Assembly: GCA_029339195.1 (NCBI GenBank)
Contig: JAPTJF010000157.1
Span: 60,033-124,032 of the forward strand
Direction of reading: 5' to 3'
DNA from: Micractinium sp. NFX-FRZ
Taxonomy: Eukaryota > Chlorophyta > Trebouxiophyceae > Chlorellales > Chlorellaceae
Length of the DNA stretch: 64,000 nt
The translations under genes and the position numbers were made by a program. Below the pieces are notes generated by a model. It saw nothing but the letters and a program-made list of their open reading frames with translations, was not told the origin of the DNA and ran no database searches. Positions 48,001 to 59,400 of this stretch are shown here, in pieces (position 1 is the stretch's first letter; every line of letters begins with the position of its first letter).

Positions 48001-48800
48001 TCTGGGTGGGCACCACCTGCCGGAGCCCCCGAGGTGCCTCGCACAGCGTGATGCGTTACACCTGCTTTGGGGACTTGGGCATGAACTAACGTTTACTCCC
48101 CTGCACTCCCGGCAGGTGGCCATCAACGGGGAGCGCCCCTGGATGGACCCCGACTGCCCCGAGCCCCTCCGGCGCCTCATCACAAAGTGCTGGCACCAGG
48201 ACCCCCACATGCGGCCCAGCTGCGCGGAGGTGATGCGCCTCACGGCGTTCATGATCCAGGTAAAGGGTGGTGTGGGGGGGTGCAGGGGAGGGGCGAGTGT
48301 GGGAGGAGGGTGCCGGTTTCAGAGCAGGGGCGGGGTCGGAGCAGGGGCAAGGGCCTCCGGGAGGCTGGGGCAGTAGTGAGCACAGCACCCAGCCCTTTGG
48401 TTGTGCATCAGCTGCCTCTTCACCCCAACCCCGGTAGCCAGTGGAGTGGGGCCCTGCTATGGGGGCGACACCTGTGCTGGCACTCTTCGGCCCTCGCCCA
48501 AACGCATGCATCTCTTTCTGAACCCCAATCCCACCTGCCTTTGCTAATCCCCTGCGGCCCTCGCCCAAACGCATCCTTCTCTTTCCAACCACTATCTCAA
48601 TTGTCAATGCCATCTGTCACCTCTCGCAGGAGGAGGTGCACCGCTGGGAGCAGCTGCAGAGCCACGGCAGCGGGGGCGTGACCCGCATGCCGGTGGCGTC
48701 CCGCGCCAATGGCTACAACGGCAGCCAGCCCGGCTCGCGGCAGCCCAGCGTGCTGCCGCAGCGGCCGCCGCCGCCTGCGCAGCCGCCAGTGGAGCCCTGA
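39083..48800 (+). CDS. Receptor-like kinase with CBM2/COBRA-like and CBM3-like ectodomain
   Basis: 1257 residues in 23 exons: 39083-39361, 39746-39811, 40042-40174, 40505-40754, 41000-41148, 41473-41617, 41808-41883, 42155-42408, 42732-42892, 43117-43611, 43784-44209, 44625-44857, 45070-45231, 45678-45838, 46042-46112, 46340-46407, 46585-46656, 46837-46893, 47110-47163, 47376-47426, 47615-47710, 48116-48259, 48630-48800. Signal peptide (core LALLPLLLLAWVA). Ectodomain module 1 (about 60-185) has RYEV, AAVTIHNNLN, WRLGWTFPYG as in CBM2/COBRA folds; module 2 (about 220-371) has SSVSLQYWFDGP, LLLPSG and a closing DYSF, as in CBM3. These fold calls are inference. One membrane helix (IAGIVGGLAGVAALATAGGF, about 547-567) and RRRRR follow, then a long Ala/Gln-rich linker. 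The TKL-type kinase (about 935-1201) is intact: GTGGFGAVY, VAVKK, HRDLKP, DFG, PNYMAPEQF, WHQDPHMRPS. The exon-7 intron has a GC donor. Confidence 0.88.
42636..42662 (+). repeat. Decayed copy of the start of kinase-gene exon 9
   Basis: CAGGCTGATGGCGGTG repeats the acceptor and first codons of the exon at 42732 (CAGGCTGATGGCTGTG), about 92 bp upstream. Confidence 0.75.
45247..45420 (+). repeat. 86-bp intronic tandem duplication
   Basis: GGCATAAGTTATGGGCAGCC and its surroundings occur twice, almost identical, at about 45270 and 45356. The second copy runs into GGGACGCTGCCTGAGGG, an echo of the upstream exon end GGGACGCTGCCTGGTGAG at 45221. Confidence 0.9.
46742..46776 (+). repeat. Decayed copy of the kinase catalytic-loop exon end
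   Basis: GTGGTGCACTGGGACCTGAA resembles the end of the exon closing at 46656 (GTGGTGCACCGGGACCTCAA), about 110 bp downstream. HRDLK has become HWDLK in the copy. Confidence 0.85.
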
Positions 48801-49894
48801 GCGCCCGGCGTGCATGGGGGCGTGGCCCACCCATGCAGCCGTGGCAGCTTCTTGGCAGCTTCCTCCTGCATGGGTGCCACTGGGGCCCTCTCGTTCCAGG
48901 ACGATTTGCCTCCCCCTCCCTCCCCCAAGCCTCCAGAGTCATCTCAAACATCCGCCAGCCATTTCCGGGTAATCTCTCTCTTCAGCCAGCCCCCCTCCCC
49001 CCCCCCCCCCCCCCCACACCTTCACACATATGCGCACTCAGCGACCCGCTTCATCCCATTCTCCGCCCACCTGATCCTTTCTCTCCCGCAGCGCACTTCC
49101 CGCTGTGCAAGTGCATCCCGCTGCATCCCCCGCTGTGACCCTCTGTGCGCACTTTCTAGTGCGTCCCCTTGCCCCGCTCACGCTTGCGTCCTGCTCTCGC
49201 CGCACTGAAGCTTATGGCCTCGGCACTGCTCTCTCCCCACCAAGCTGCCCTTACCTCCCTGCCATGCACCCTGCCCGTCACCGCCAGCAAGCCACTGAAA
49301 CACTCTTCCCTCTGCTGCCTTTGCTTGGAAACTCTTTCGTGCCGGCCTGGTCCGGCCTGGCCCCCACGCTCCCGTCCCCTCTTGCAAACCGATTTGAGGG
49401 CAGCGTTCCCGTGAGAACGCAAGGCAGGGTGTCACAGTATGATAAATATCAACAGACAGAAGGGACGCTACCCTTCTTGCAGCAGACTCAAGCACCGGAA
49501 CATGCATCGGCAGCAGATGTGAGGGGGCGATGCAAGGTGTTCAGGTGGGGACGACCGTGCAGTGAGCTGCCTGGCCGGCAGAGGAGCAACAGGGTTCGGG
49601 CAAGGGGAGCGTTCATGCACGGGGGCACTTCACATGTGCTTCCCGCACCTGTCCTTCCCTGTGCGGCAGGCAGCTTCCACCACAGCAACGCTGCAGCTTC
49701 ACGGCGGCCAGCGCTTGTTGCACCCGCCTGCCACCATGGCAGCTTCCTGGCAACTTCCACTTCACGGCGGCCAGCTCATGCACCCGCTTGCCACCGTGAC
49801 AGCTTCCCGCAGCTTCCACCACAGCGATGCTGCAGCTTCACTCGGCCAGCTTGTGCACCCCTTTCAACCGTGGCAGCTTCCCGGCAGCTTCCAT
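48801..49894. other. Convergent intergenic region with poly-C and 3'-end repeats
   Basis: About 1.1 kb between two convergent genes. It contains a poly-C run (about 48997-49015) and, nearest the EF-hand gene, repeated copies of that gene's last codons (49680-49890). No TGTAA and no gene were seen. Confidence 0.5.
49680..49894 (-). repeat. About three copies of the EF-hand gene's last codons, beyond its stop
   Basis: CAGCTTCACGGCGGCCAGC (minus strand: LAAVKL) occurs in the coding end at about 49910 and again at about 49696 and 49752, with a diverged copy near 49832. CCACCATGGCAGCTTCC-type spacers lie between them. Spacing is about 55-80 bp. Confidence 0.85.
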
Positions 49895-50618
49895 CTAGTT
49901 CCGCAGCTTCACGGCGGCCAGCTTGTACACCCCCTCCACGCCAAAGCCCAGCACGCCGTCGGGGATCTTCTCCATGCCCTCGCCAGCTGTCGCGATCAGC
50001 AGCTTCTTGATGCCGAAAGCGACCAGCGGGAAGAGGGCCTGCCAGGGGGGAGAGGGGGGTAAGTGCGCGTAGGGGAGGGACGGTGAGGGGATGGAAGGGG
50101 CGCGCCACATGTGCGTTCACAGTGTGATTGGGCGTGCAGGCAGGCCAGCCGGCACCCGTTGCGCTGCAGCCCAGGGTAGGAGCGGACCCCTGTGGTCCGC
50201 TCTTCATACAACAGCGGCCAGGGAAAGGCAGCTGCTTCCGCTCAGAGGCAACGAGCTGGAGTCGAGAGAAGCAGGGGTGCAACGCAGCCAGCACTGCTCG
50301 ACACAAGCCAGGCAGCAGGAGGCAGCCTCACTCCCTCGACTCCGCCCTGAAACCCGCACCCCGGGCCCACCATTTTGAGCAGCATGCGGGTGCCGATGAT
50401 GAAGGGCATGGACTCTGTGAAGGGAGCCTCCTCGTTGCACCCCACCTGGGAGCGCACCACGCTGTGGAACTCCTATGGGCGGGGGAAGGAGGTAAGGGGA
50501 CGGGCGAGGTGTAGTGACGAAACCGGAGGGCAAGCAAGAGAAGGGAACGGGGGAGGTGTAGAAACCCTCCGCAGTACGCCTGCCTGGGAGGGCACCACGC
50601 TGTGGAACTCTTGCGGGC

Positions 50619-50650
<32 letters not shown>

Positions 50651-52103
50651 CGGGGGTGAGAGTGGAAAGTTAGAGAGAGCGTAAGAGGATGGGAGTAAGA
50701 GAATGAAACAGGTGAGGTGTACTGAGAGAGTTGGGAGGGTTCGTGCCATGATGCACAAGGGAGCGGTCGGCCTGGGAGCGCACCACGCTGTGGAAGGCCT
50801 GCGGGCGGGGGAGAGAGTGGGAGTAAGAGTATGCGAGTGGGAGTAAGAGAAGGGGACGGGTGATGTGCACTGAGAAGAGCCGGAGGGTCGGTGTCGTGAT
50901 GCACAAAGGGGGCGCTCGGCCTGGGGGCGCGCCACGCCGTGCACCTCTTGCGGGCGGGGCGCTGGCGGGAGGGGAGGTGGGAGGTCACACCGCAAGTCGT
51001 CAGGCAGCTGCCGACATCCTGGGCAGCGACCCTTGCACCCAAACCCTCCCCGCTCAACAAACACACGCCACTCACCCACCCACACACACACACTCACGTC
51101 AAAGTTCAGGTGGCCGCTGCCGTCTGCATCGTACTTGGCCATCAGCGCGCGCACAGTCTCGTGCTTGGGGGGCTTCAGGTACACTGGCAGCACCTGCGGA
51201 GGGGAGGGGCGAGAGGGGGCGAGAGGGGCTGGGCAGGGGGCCCGGGCCGGCGTGAAGGGATGGATGGGCGCAGGGTGGCGGGCAGTGGAAGGCGCAGAGT
51301 GGCGGGCGGAAGAGATGGGTGGAGCAAGGCGGGGCTGAGGGATAGGCAAGGCGGCGGCAGTACGAAACAATGGAGAAGCCTGTGGCGGTGTGGCGGGTGG
51401 AAGGGATGGGTGGAGCGATGTGGGGGCAAGGCAGCAGCCAAGAGGTGGGTGCAGCGAAGGCAGGGCGGGGACAACGGTAGTGGTACAGACGCTCAGCCAA
51501 GCTCCTTGGGTGCTTTCCACATGGGGTGCCCCCATACTGGCGAGCCCCAGCTGTCAGGTACGGCGCAGGCCACGAGGCTGTCAGAGCAAACCCAGCGTTG
51601 TTGCCTCAGCTGCGCTCTGGTCGTAGCCAACCAATTGCTGCTGCCGGCGTCCAGCCTGGTGCATTGCAGATGCTGCCCCCATTCACCTTGTTCAGCTTGT
51701 CATACACCTGCAGGGCGGGGGCAGTAAGGGGACAGTGGTCGGCAGTGCCGCAAGTCGAGCGGTGTCGCGGTTGCGGAGCCGGGCCGCTGTCCCGGCTGCC
51801 AGTCCTTGCTTTGCCAGTTTCATAAGAACAGGCTCACCATCAGCAGGCCCACGTGCAGCTCCTTGGCATCGATCTCTCCTGCAGAGTGTGGGGCCAGCTG
51901 ACGGAGGAATCGAACGGGCAGAAGCAGGCGGTACGGGGGGGGCGGCGGGAACAACGGCAACTGCTCTTCCCCTGCGCGTGCGCTCACACACAGGGCCCAA
52001 TCGGCAGTAATGGCGATCACATACCGGTGCCGTCCACATCACATGAAGCAAAGGACTTCTCCGCTATCTTCCTCACGAGCTCGGACCTGGAGAGTTTGCC
52101 CAT
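49895..52103 (-). CDS. Two-EF-hand calcium-binding protein with hydrophobic C-terminus
   Basis: 160 residues in six exons: 52025-52103, 51838-51878, 51689-51709, 51098-51193, 50371-50472, 49895-50038. Start MGKLSRSELVRKIAEKSF. Two canonical 12-residue loops: DVDGTGEIDAKE (22-33) and DADGSGHLNFDE (69-80), with acidic residues at positions 1, 3 and 12, so both should bind calcium. They are separated by VYDKLNKVLPVYLKPPKHET, giving a calmodulin-like pair. The C-terminal half (TRMLLKMALFPLVAFGIKKL, then GVLGFGVEGVYKLAAVKLRN) is hydrophobic and might associate with a membrane. The family is not certain; plant EF-hand proteins of similar layout exist. Exon 3 is only 21 nt. The intron upstream of exon 5 contains several copies of that exon's first codons. 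It is convergent with the receptor-like kinase gene. Confidence 0.85.
50480..50960 (-). repeat. Three intronic copies of the start of EF-hand exon 5
   Basis: The minus-strand sequence for EFHSVVRSQ with its upstream CCCGCA-rich flank recurs at about 50570-50620, 50768-50812 and 50918-50960. The true copy is at 50440-50472. A 29-G run lies beside the first echo. Confidence 0.9.
50619..50647 (+). repeat. Poly-G tract (29 G)
   Basis: An uninterrupted G run in an intron of the EF-hand gene (poly-C in the transcript). Length may be imprecise. Confidence 0.8.
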
Positions 52104-53427
52104 CTCAGCTGGCGCGGCAAGGTTTGTGGAAGTTGCGGGAGACACGGCCCAGATCGGTATGTTTGGCGCCTGCTCCCTTCCGCTGCCCTCCTGGTCGATG
52201 CAAGATAGGCGGGCGGTGCCACATCATGACGCGTCAGCGGCGGGGTGCCTCTTGATATCTTGCCTTGCTCCACAATTCCCGGGCCTCTCCGCTCAAGGCA
52301 GCTTTTTGGAATTGCAACACGCCTTCCCTCAACTGGCATGCAGGCGTCTGGGCAGCCTCGCTGACAGGCACCCATTCTGGCTTTGCTGCGTCCGCCAGCG
52401 GCTGCAGCTGCACAGGTGCGCTAGCAATCGTGACTTTCACGGCAGCGGGCTGACAAGTGACGCGCTGCACGGTGGTCGTGGACATGCAGTGCTCCAAGGG
52501 AGTGCAGGAGGCGAACTGTGTGTTATGTCCAACAGGACTCCCCCCTTTTGCACCCCCATGCACAGCGGCAGGACAGTGGCATGTGCTCGACCGGGAGAGT
52601 TTGTAGGGACCAGCTTGTGGCGGGCAGAGCTGAGAGCCCTGCGCGGCAGACTTTCCATATCAATGGCGCCAAGATGCCAGCGCTGAGCGTGAACACCTCT
52701 CAGCCTCGGGGCCTGCCGAGCAGGCGGGCGGGCAGGCGGGCAGGCAGCCACGGGTGGGCAGGCAGGCAGGCAGCGACAGGCGGGCAGGCGGAAGCAAGCC
52801 GTTCCATGTGGATGCTGCCGATTGTGCTGCATCTGCTGGTGCTCTAGCGCATAACTGCTTGCCAAGCAGGCAGCAGCATCCGCCCCAGCAATCTGCAAGG
52901 CGTGAGGATTTTGCAAGGCACCATTTTGCAAGTGGCGGGCCTGGACAAGGGGGCCTGCCACGGCCTGTGCGATTGCACAGACGCATGGTTCGCGCAACTC
53001 TGGCGCATGAGCATCACAGCAAGCACTGGAAGCAAGGCAGTGCCTTGAACGGAGCGGCCTTTGCACGTCGGCATGTGCTGCCGTGGGTGGGTGTGGTCGC
53101 CGCATGGCGAGTGCATAGTTGAACAATAGCATGATTCACTGTTGCAGCCATGCGCGTACACTTGGCGTTGCAGGAGGGCCAGCGAAGAACCAGGGTTGTC
53201 TGGCTTGTGCTACCATTCCCCAGTGTGTCACCATGGTGTTCGTGTCAACACATGCCTGTATGTAATGAGAGCAGGGGAAGGCCAACCTGCCACCCCACCC
53301 CGCGACCTGCTGCTATGCCATGCTGAGCGAGAATGGCTTGATGGGTCTGGCGTCTCACCGCCACCACGACAATCGTAGTCGACAGCCAGGGGACCGCTGG
53401 TGTGCTTAGCACTATGGTGGGGCCTGC
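52104..53427. other. Divergent intergenic region, EF-hand / helical-repeat genes
   Basis: About 1.3 kb with no supportable gene. GGCA/GGGC repeats occupy about 52724-52795. Both promoters must lie here. Confidence 0.5.
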
Positions 53428-56400
53428 ATGCTGACCCCAGAGCTCTCAATGGCAGGTGCCGTGAGGGGGGAGCCGGCTCTGCCGCCCCTGCCGGCCTGGG
53501 CCTCATGCCTGCCGGAGCTCCAGACCGCACTGAAGGCCAGGGGCGAGGACTGGGGCTCGGTGGAGGCGGCGGTGGAGGCCCTGTCTGGTAGGAGCCAGCG
53601 AGCGGGCGAGGCGAGCGAGAAGCAGCAGCGGGAGGCGCTGCTCATGGTGCACCAACGCCTGTTGGAGCTGGGAGATGCGCGGGGCACGCCATACAGCGTC
53701 GCCTTTGAGGCCTACATGCTGCACGTCGGCGGCAGGTGGGTGCCGGGAGGCGGGCGGCAGCGTTCAAGTGCACCGACCGAGGGCCTCTTTGCCAAGCTTT
53801 TTGCAGCAGGGATGTGGCACCATGCATGTGCAGGTGCCGCAAGCCGCTCGCCGCAGTGGTGGCCGCTCCCGCTCTGCGCTCGGTCGCCCGGCACCGCCCG
53901 CCCGCCCGCCTTCCGCCGGTGTGCCCACCCCATCCCGCCGCTGGGCGCCTGTTGCTGCTGCAGGCTGGAAAGAGACCGGGGCATGGAGGGGGCGGCAGCA
54001 GAGCTGCTGGCGGCAATGAGCTATGCCATCAACGCACAGCAGGACGTTGGAGCGCCTGCGGAGCTGCGCACGATGCTTGCCCCCGCCGCCTCAGTAGCGG
54101 CTGCCGTACTGACGCACGCGCAGCAGCAGAAGCCGCCCATGCGGCTTGCGCTGTCGGGTGCGCCCTGCTGCCTGTTCTTTTCCTCATCCTGCTTGATGCC
54201 TGATGACCTACTGCCATGCAGCGGCATGCATGCGGCTGCTCTGTCGCTGCTGTGTGCTGTGGTTGCCAGTGACGTGGCACCACCAGGCGGCTGCTACTCC
54301 TGCGCGGCCGCACTGCTTGCTTGCTGCCGCCACTGCCGCCGCCGCTACCGCTGGTGTCTCTGTGCTGCTGCCGCTGTTGTTGCACCGTCACTGTTGTGCC
54401 TCATGTGCTCTGCTGCCGCGGACACGTACCACCTCCCCACACCCGCTTGCCAACTGGCTGCCCTGTGCCACCAAGGCCCCGACCGACCAAAGGCTTTGGA
54501 CCAACTGGAATGCTCACTGCTTGTCCCTGCAGGCCTCATGTCGACGCTTTCAGCACTGCTGCTGGACAGCAGCAAGCTCGACCTTGCCGCCTTTGCTGCC
54601 GACCTCAGCACGGCTGAAGCGGCGCTGCGCTGCGCGGTGGCGGCGGGCGGCGCGGCCGCCGCGCGCGGCACCGCCCCGCAGCGGTCGACACTGTGGGGGG
54701 AGCTGCTGCCGGCGGCGTTCAAGGCGATCCGCAAGCTTGGTGCGCCGCTTGGCGGGGGCCTGGGCGGTGGGGCGTCGCCTGCCGTGGGGGCCGTGGCTGC
54801 TGCAGCAGCGGCAGGGCGGCGGGCGGCCCGGGCCCGCCGGCATTGCAAGCTTCCTAGGCTCATGCCAGCACACACTTTCCACAGTGGTCAGGGATGCCCA
54901 CTCAAGCATGGCCCATCATGTGCTGCTGAAGCTAGAGACGTGCCTAGGAGGCCGCAGGCAACCTTAACCGGCGAGTTCATCCCTCACCGTCCGCCCCCCC
55001 TTCCCCCGCTCCAGCCCTTGCAGACGATTTGGATGAGCATGCGCTGCTGGAGGGTGACCGCTGGGCGTTTGTGCGCGCCTGCGGCTCCCTGCTGGGCCTC
55101 GCCCTGTCGGCCACGGAGAACCTGAGGCTGGATGTGAGCCTGAGCGACGCGCTGGCGCCGCTGGATCGGCAGGAGGTGGCGCAGGGGGCGGTGACGCTGG
55201 CGCACCAGCTGGGCTGGTGAGCAACCTGCACTTCCCTGTAGCAAAAGCTGAGGGGAAGGACGGGAGGTGGTGGGGCATGGGGCTTGGCAGAGGGTGGAGA
55301 GCTGCTGGTGGGGTGCCGAGGGCAGGGGCGGGCGGGGGGGCCTGTAAAGCAGCAGGCGCACCAGCTGGGCTGTCGAGTTGTTCTGTGTCTGGTCATACAT
55401 GAGGGGAGCATGAGGGCATGGCAGAGCGTGGGATGTTTATGCTGTTGAGGACGAGGGTGCCGAGGATGTGGCCTCTCTTGGGCCACCTGTCCTGTGCTCC
55501 CCCGCTGCGCTGTCACCAGCAGCGGCCGTGGCGCCCCTTGCCGCCGCCGCCACTCGCGCCTCTTTCTACTCTGCACCACAGCACTGGTGTCACCGCTGCC
55601 TCCCCGCCCTCTCCGCCCGCCTTCCTGTTTCTGCCTGCCTGCCTGCAGCTGCTACCGGGAGCGGTTCTCAAAGGAGCCTCCCCCGGATGAGGCCACACAA
55701 GCCAAGCTGGCCTCCATGCTGGGCTGGCTGTCCAAGGCGCTGCAGCTGCTCAGCCTGCTGCTGCAGCACGGCGGGCAGATGGAGGCGTTTTTGGACGACG
55801 GCGGGGTCATGTCGCTCTGCCTGCACCTCGCCAAGTACCCGGCCCTCCACTCGGCGCTGCCCCCCAGGTGGGCCTCTGGGGCTGGGTTGGGCCAGGTTGG
55901 TTGGCCGGGCAGCAAGGGTTCCTTGTGACAGGTTTGGTTGGTTGGCAGCAAAGGGGATGCTTGGTTGGGCAGAAACTGGTTGGGGGTGCGAAGGTGGTGG
56001 TGGCAGGCTAGTCGTTGGTGGGGCCACAGGCAGGGGCGGTGCCCTGGGTTGCACTGGGCCGTAATGTGCGCTGCGCTCCCGCGCCGCCTGCTGTCCCTGG
56101 CTCGTGCCTGCTATGCCACGCTTCCCTGACGTCACGCTGCCCCGCCCGCTGTGCCTGCAGCCACGCTGCGCACGCTGTGGACTGCCAGGTCGTGGAGCTG
56201 CTCACCTATGCGCTCAACAACTCCAAGGTTGGTGGGGCGGGCAGGGCGGGTGCCGCCCTGGCGGGCGGTGCACCCCACTACGGGCAGGCCTGTAAACCCC
56301 GCGTACCCTGCCTGTGTTAATTTCTTTCCACTTTCCACTCATCACAGATCGCGTGCAAGCTGCTGAGCGAGGGTTATGAGCAGCCCCTGGCTCTGTCTGT

Positions 56401-59400
56401 TTTCTGCAGTCTGCTTACCCCACCTGCCCCCGCTCTTGCCCCTCCTCTGCAGCGCGCACGCGAGCTGCTGACCGAGGGGGACCAGGGCAGCGGCGGCAGC
56501 GGCATCAAGATCCTGCTGGCAGCGCTGGCGGCGGCTCCCGGGCTGCAGACGCTACTGGCCGATGCTGTGGTGCACAGGTGCGGGTGGGTGGTGCTCACAA
56601 TGTGGGGGCGGGGGTGGCTCTCTGGTCGTTGCTTGGATGTGCGCTCTGTGGGGCACATGCTGCGCTGTCGTGAGAAGGCCCCATGCCCGTGTGTGCACAT
56701 AGCTATGTGGTTTGGGCTCTGAGGAGCGCTCCCTGGCTGATCATGCCACCGTCCAGCCCTGCTGACTGCTGCCAATCGCCCCCTGGCCCTCCCCTGCCAC
56801 AGCCAGCTGGCACGCTGGACCTTCAAGCGCTCGCTGCTCAAGTGCCTGGAGGCGGCGGTGCTGACGACGTCGGAGCACAGGTGGGGCGAGATGAGACCAG
56901 GGCTGCTGTGGCTGATCCGTGCTGCTACCATTCTGTGACCTGACTGTTGTTGCCCTGGAGACAAGTGGAAAACTCGTGTTTGGTGGTTGCATTCCTGTAG
57001 TTGCACACGTGTTTGCTGGCTGTGGGCCCCCGCAGCCAGGTGATCCCCGTAAACAGGTGCTGCCGCCCTGCAAGGCCGCCCCGCTTACGTGCACACTGCT
57101 GGTGTTGATGCACTGCAACACTCAATCAAGCAATCAATCACTGCAGGAAGGAGATTCTGGCAAACGACGGCGTGGGCGTGATTGTGCGCAGCTGCCGCTG
57201 GCGCCCGCACGACGCAGCCTTCAAGCCCAAGCAGGAGGTGCGCACGCTGAGCCTGCTGTGTGCACTGCTGCGCACGCTGAACCTGCTGTGTGCACTGCTG
57301 CGCACGCTGAGCCTGCTGAGCCTGCTGTGTGCACTGCTGGGGCAGCTGCGCACGCCGCTGAGTCCCTTTGGGCCTTCCAGCCCAAGCAGGAGGTGAGTGC
57401 GCATGCTGAGCCCGCTGTGCCTGCTGTGTGCGTTGCTGGGGCAGCTGCGCACGCCGCTGAGTCCCATCTGCGCCTGCTGAGCCTGCTTTGCATGCCATGC
57501 CTGCTTGGCTCTCTCGCTCACAGGCCCAGCTGCCCATGCACCCTGTGCACTCTTCGGACCCAAGGTGCCCCTTGCCTGTCCCGTGCTTTCTTCACCTGCT
57601 GCAGGCCCAGCTGGTGCGCGCCAACCCGGCGTTCGTGCGCGGCATCGCCGGCAACGCCTTCTCCTGCCTCTGCATCGCCTCCCAGAACCTCGGTGAGCCA
57701 GGGTCGTGTCACCGCCCTGCCTGTGTCGGGGCCTGCACTGGTGGACCGCCACAAGCTGGGTGCTGGACTGTAGCGGTGGGTGCTGGACGAAAGCGGTGGG
57801 CATTGGATGAAAGCAGTGGCTGACAGGTGCAGGTCTCCTACCTCAGAGCTTTCTCCTTATCAAAGCTGGGTGGGCCTCTGGGCGGGGGCGTGTGAGGCGG
57901 GGCAGGGGCAGGGCCGTGCCTGGCGGCGGGCCGGCGCACCTGGGCGTGGCGGCGGCACAGGCCTGGTTGGCTGCGCGGCCGTCCCTTTGGCGCGTCCCCC
58001 GATTTTCGGCTGCCGCCGCCCCCTCCTCGCTTGTTGTTCCCCCAACAGCAGACGAGGACAAGAGCTACTGGAACCAGGTGGCCTCCAAGCTGGCGGAGGC
58101 CACGTCAGCGGATGAGCTCATGTCCTTCCACAAGTGGATGCCAGGCGGGCAGGACGCCGCGCAGGCGCTGCTCAACGCCGACAAGGTGCGCCCATCTTGT
58201 TTTTTTGTCCTCTTGTGTTTGTTCCTGCGGGTCTTCTTTTGTTCCAGTAAGCGTCTCCTGCCCGTGGCGTGCTTGCTCAGCAGGCAGGACGGCCCAGGCG
58301 TGCCCTCGTCATGCTGACAAGGCTGGCATGCTGTGCGGGTCTGGGGGTGGGCAGCTGGGCAGCAAGGGCCGGGCTCTTGCCATGCTCGGCAGCGAGATGT
58401 GTGGCGCCAAGGGTTGTGTTCTCAAGGGAGCAAGGCGTCCTCTCACCGCCTGCCCCCCGTACTCCCTTGCTCCCCTGGTGCAGCTGAGCTGCTCGTGGGG
58501 CCTGCACACCGCCCTCTGGCGCCTGCTCCACCCCCTCACCTACAACAACAAGGAGCAGCGGGCGGTGTTTGCCGCCAACGGCGAGTACATACGCGTGGCG
58601 GCGGCAGCGCTCACGCTGCCGAACTCGGGTGGGTGCTGAGGGGGGCGGCGGGGCAGGCGTGGGCAAGCAATTTGTGGGGCGGGCGTACCCGAGAGGCACT
58701 GTGTGCCCCTTGGCAGGTGACCCTGATATGGCAGGTGACCCTGATTTGGAAGCTATGCACTCTGTCTGCCAGCCCACCTGCCAGCCCACCTGCCAGCTGA
58801 GCTCACACGCGGCGGCGCCCCCTGTGCTGTGCCCCGCTGGCGCAGACGAGGCGCTGACCAAGGGGCGGGTGTGCGCCTTCAAGCCCACCGTCATGTACAT
58901 CCTGTACAATGCAGCCATGTGAGACTGAGCGCGCTGCCCAGCATGCTGCATTACTGGAACACACAATTGCTGCTGCTGCTGCTGCTGGGGAAGCAGCATA
59001 GCAGGGGGTGGCTGACCTGTCAACCGCCTCACCTGTGCTGACCTGGCCTGGGGCCAATGTGCTTGCCCTGTACTTTGCTGTACTTCGGACCATGGTGTGG
59101 AAGATGTGGATGGTTGTGAAGGCGTGAGCGGCTGTGCCGAGCGGCGCATAGCCACGCCCTCAGCCCTGCTGCGCCCCTGCCCCTGCTCCTGCTCCTGCCT
59201 GCAAATTGGGGTCGCATTTTGTCATAGTGATGCCTAGCCAATGCACCCACCCTTCATGGTGCGACGACACCGCGTTCCCCCTGCCACCCGCAGCATCGAC
59301 GACGCGTGCCGCAAGCAGCAGCTGCAGCTGGGCGTGCACGAGCGAGCGTTGGAGGTGTGCCGGGGCAGCGGGCGCAGCACAGCACAGCATGCGCAGCATG

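Noticed and set aside
50204..51535. A 443-codon minus-strand open frame
   Set aside because: It reads through introns and intronic exon copies of the EF-hand gene. Splicing gives canonical EF-hand loops; read-through gives Pro/Ser-rich noise.
52437..53132. A 231-codon minus-strand open frame between the EF-hand and helical-repeat genes
   Set aside because: Composition is Cys/Arg/Pro/His-rich noise with GGCA-repeat-derived segments, no conserved motif and no poly(A) signal.
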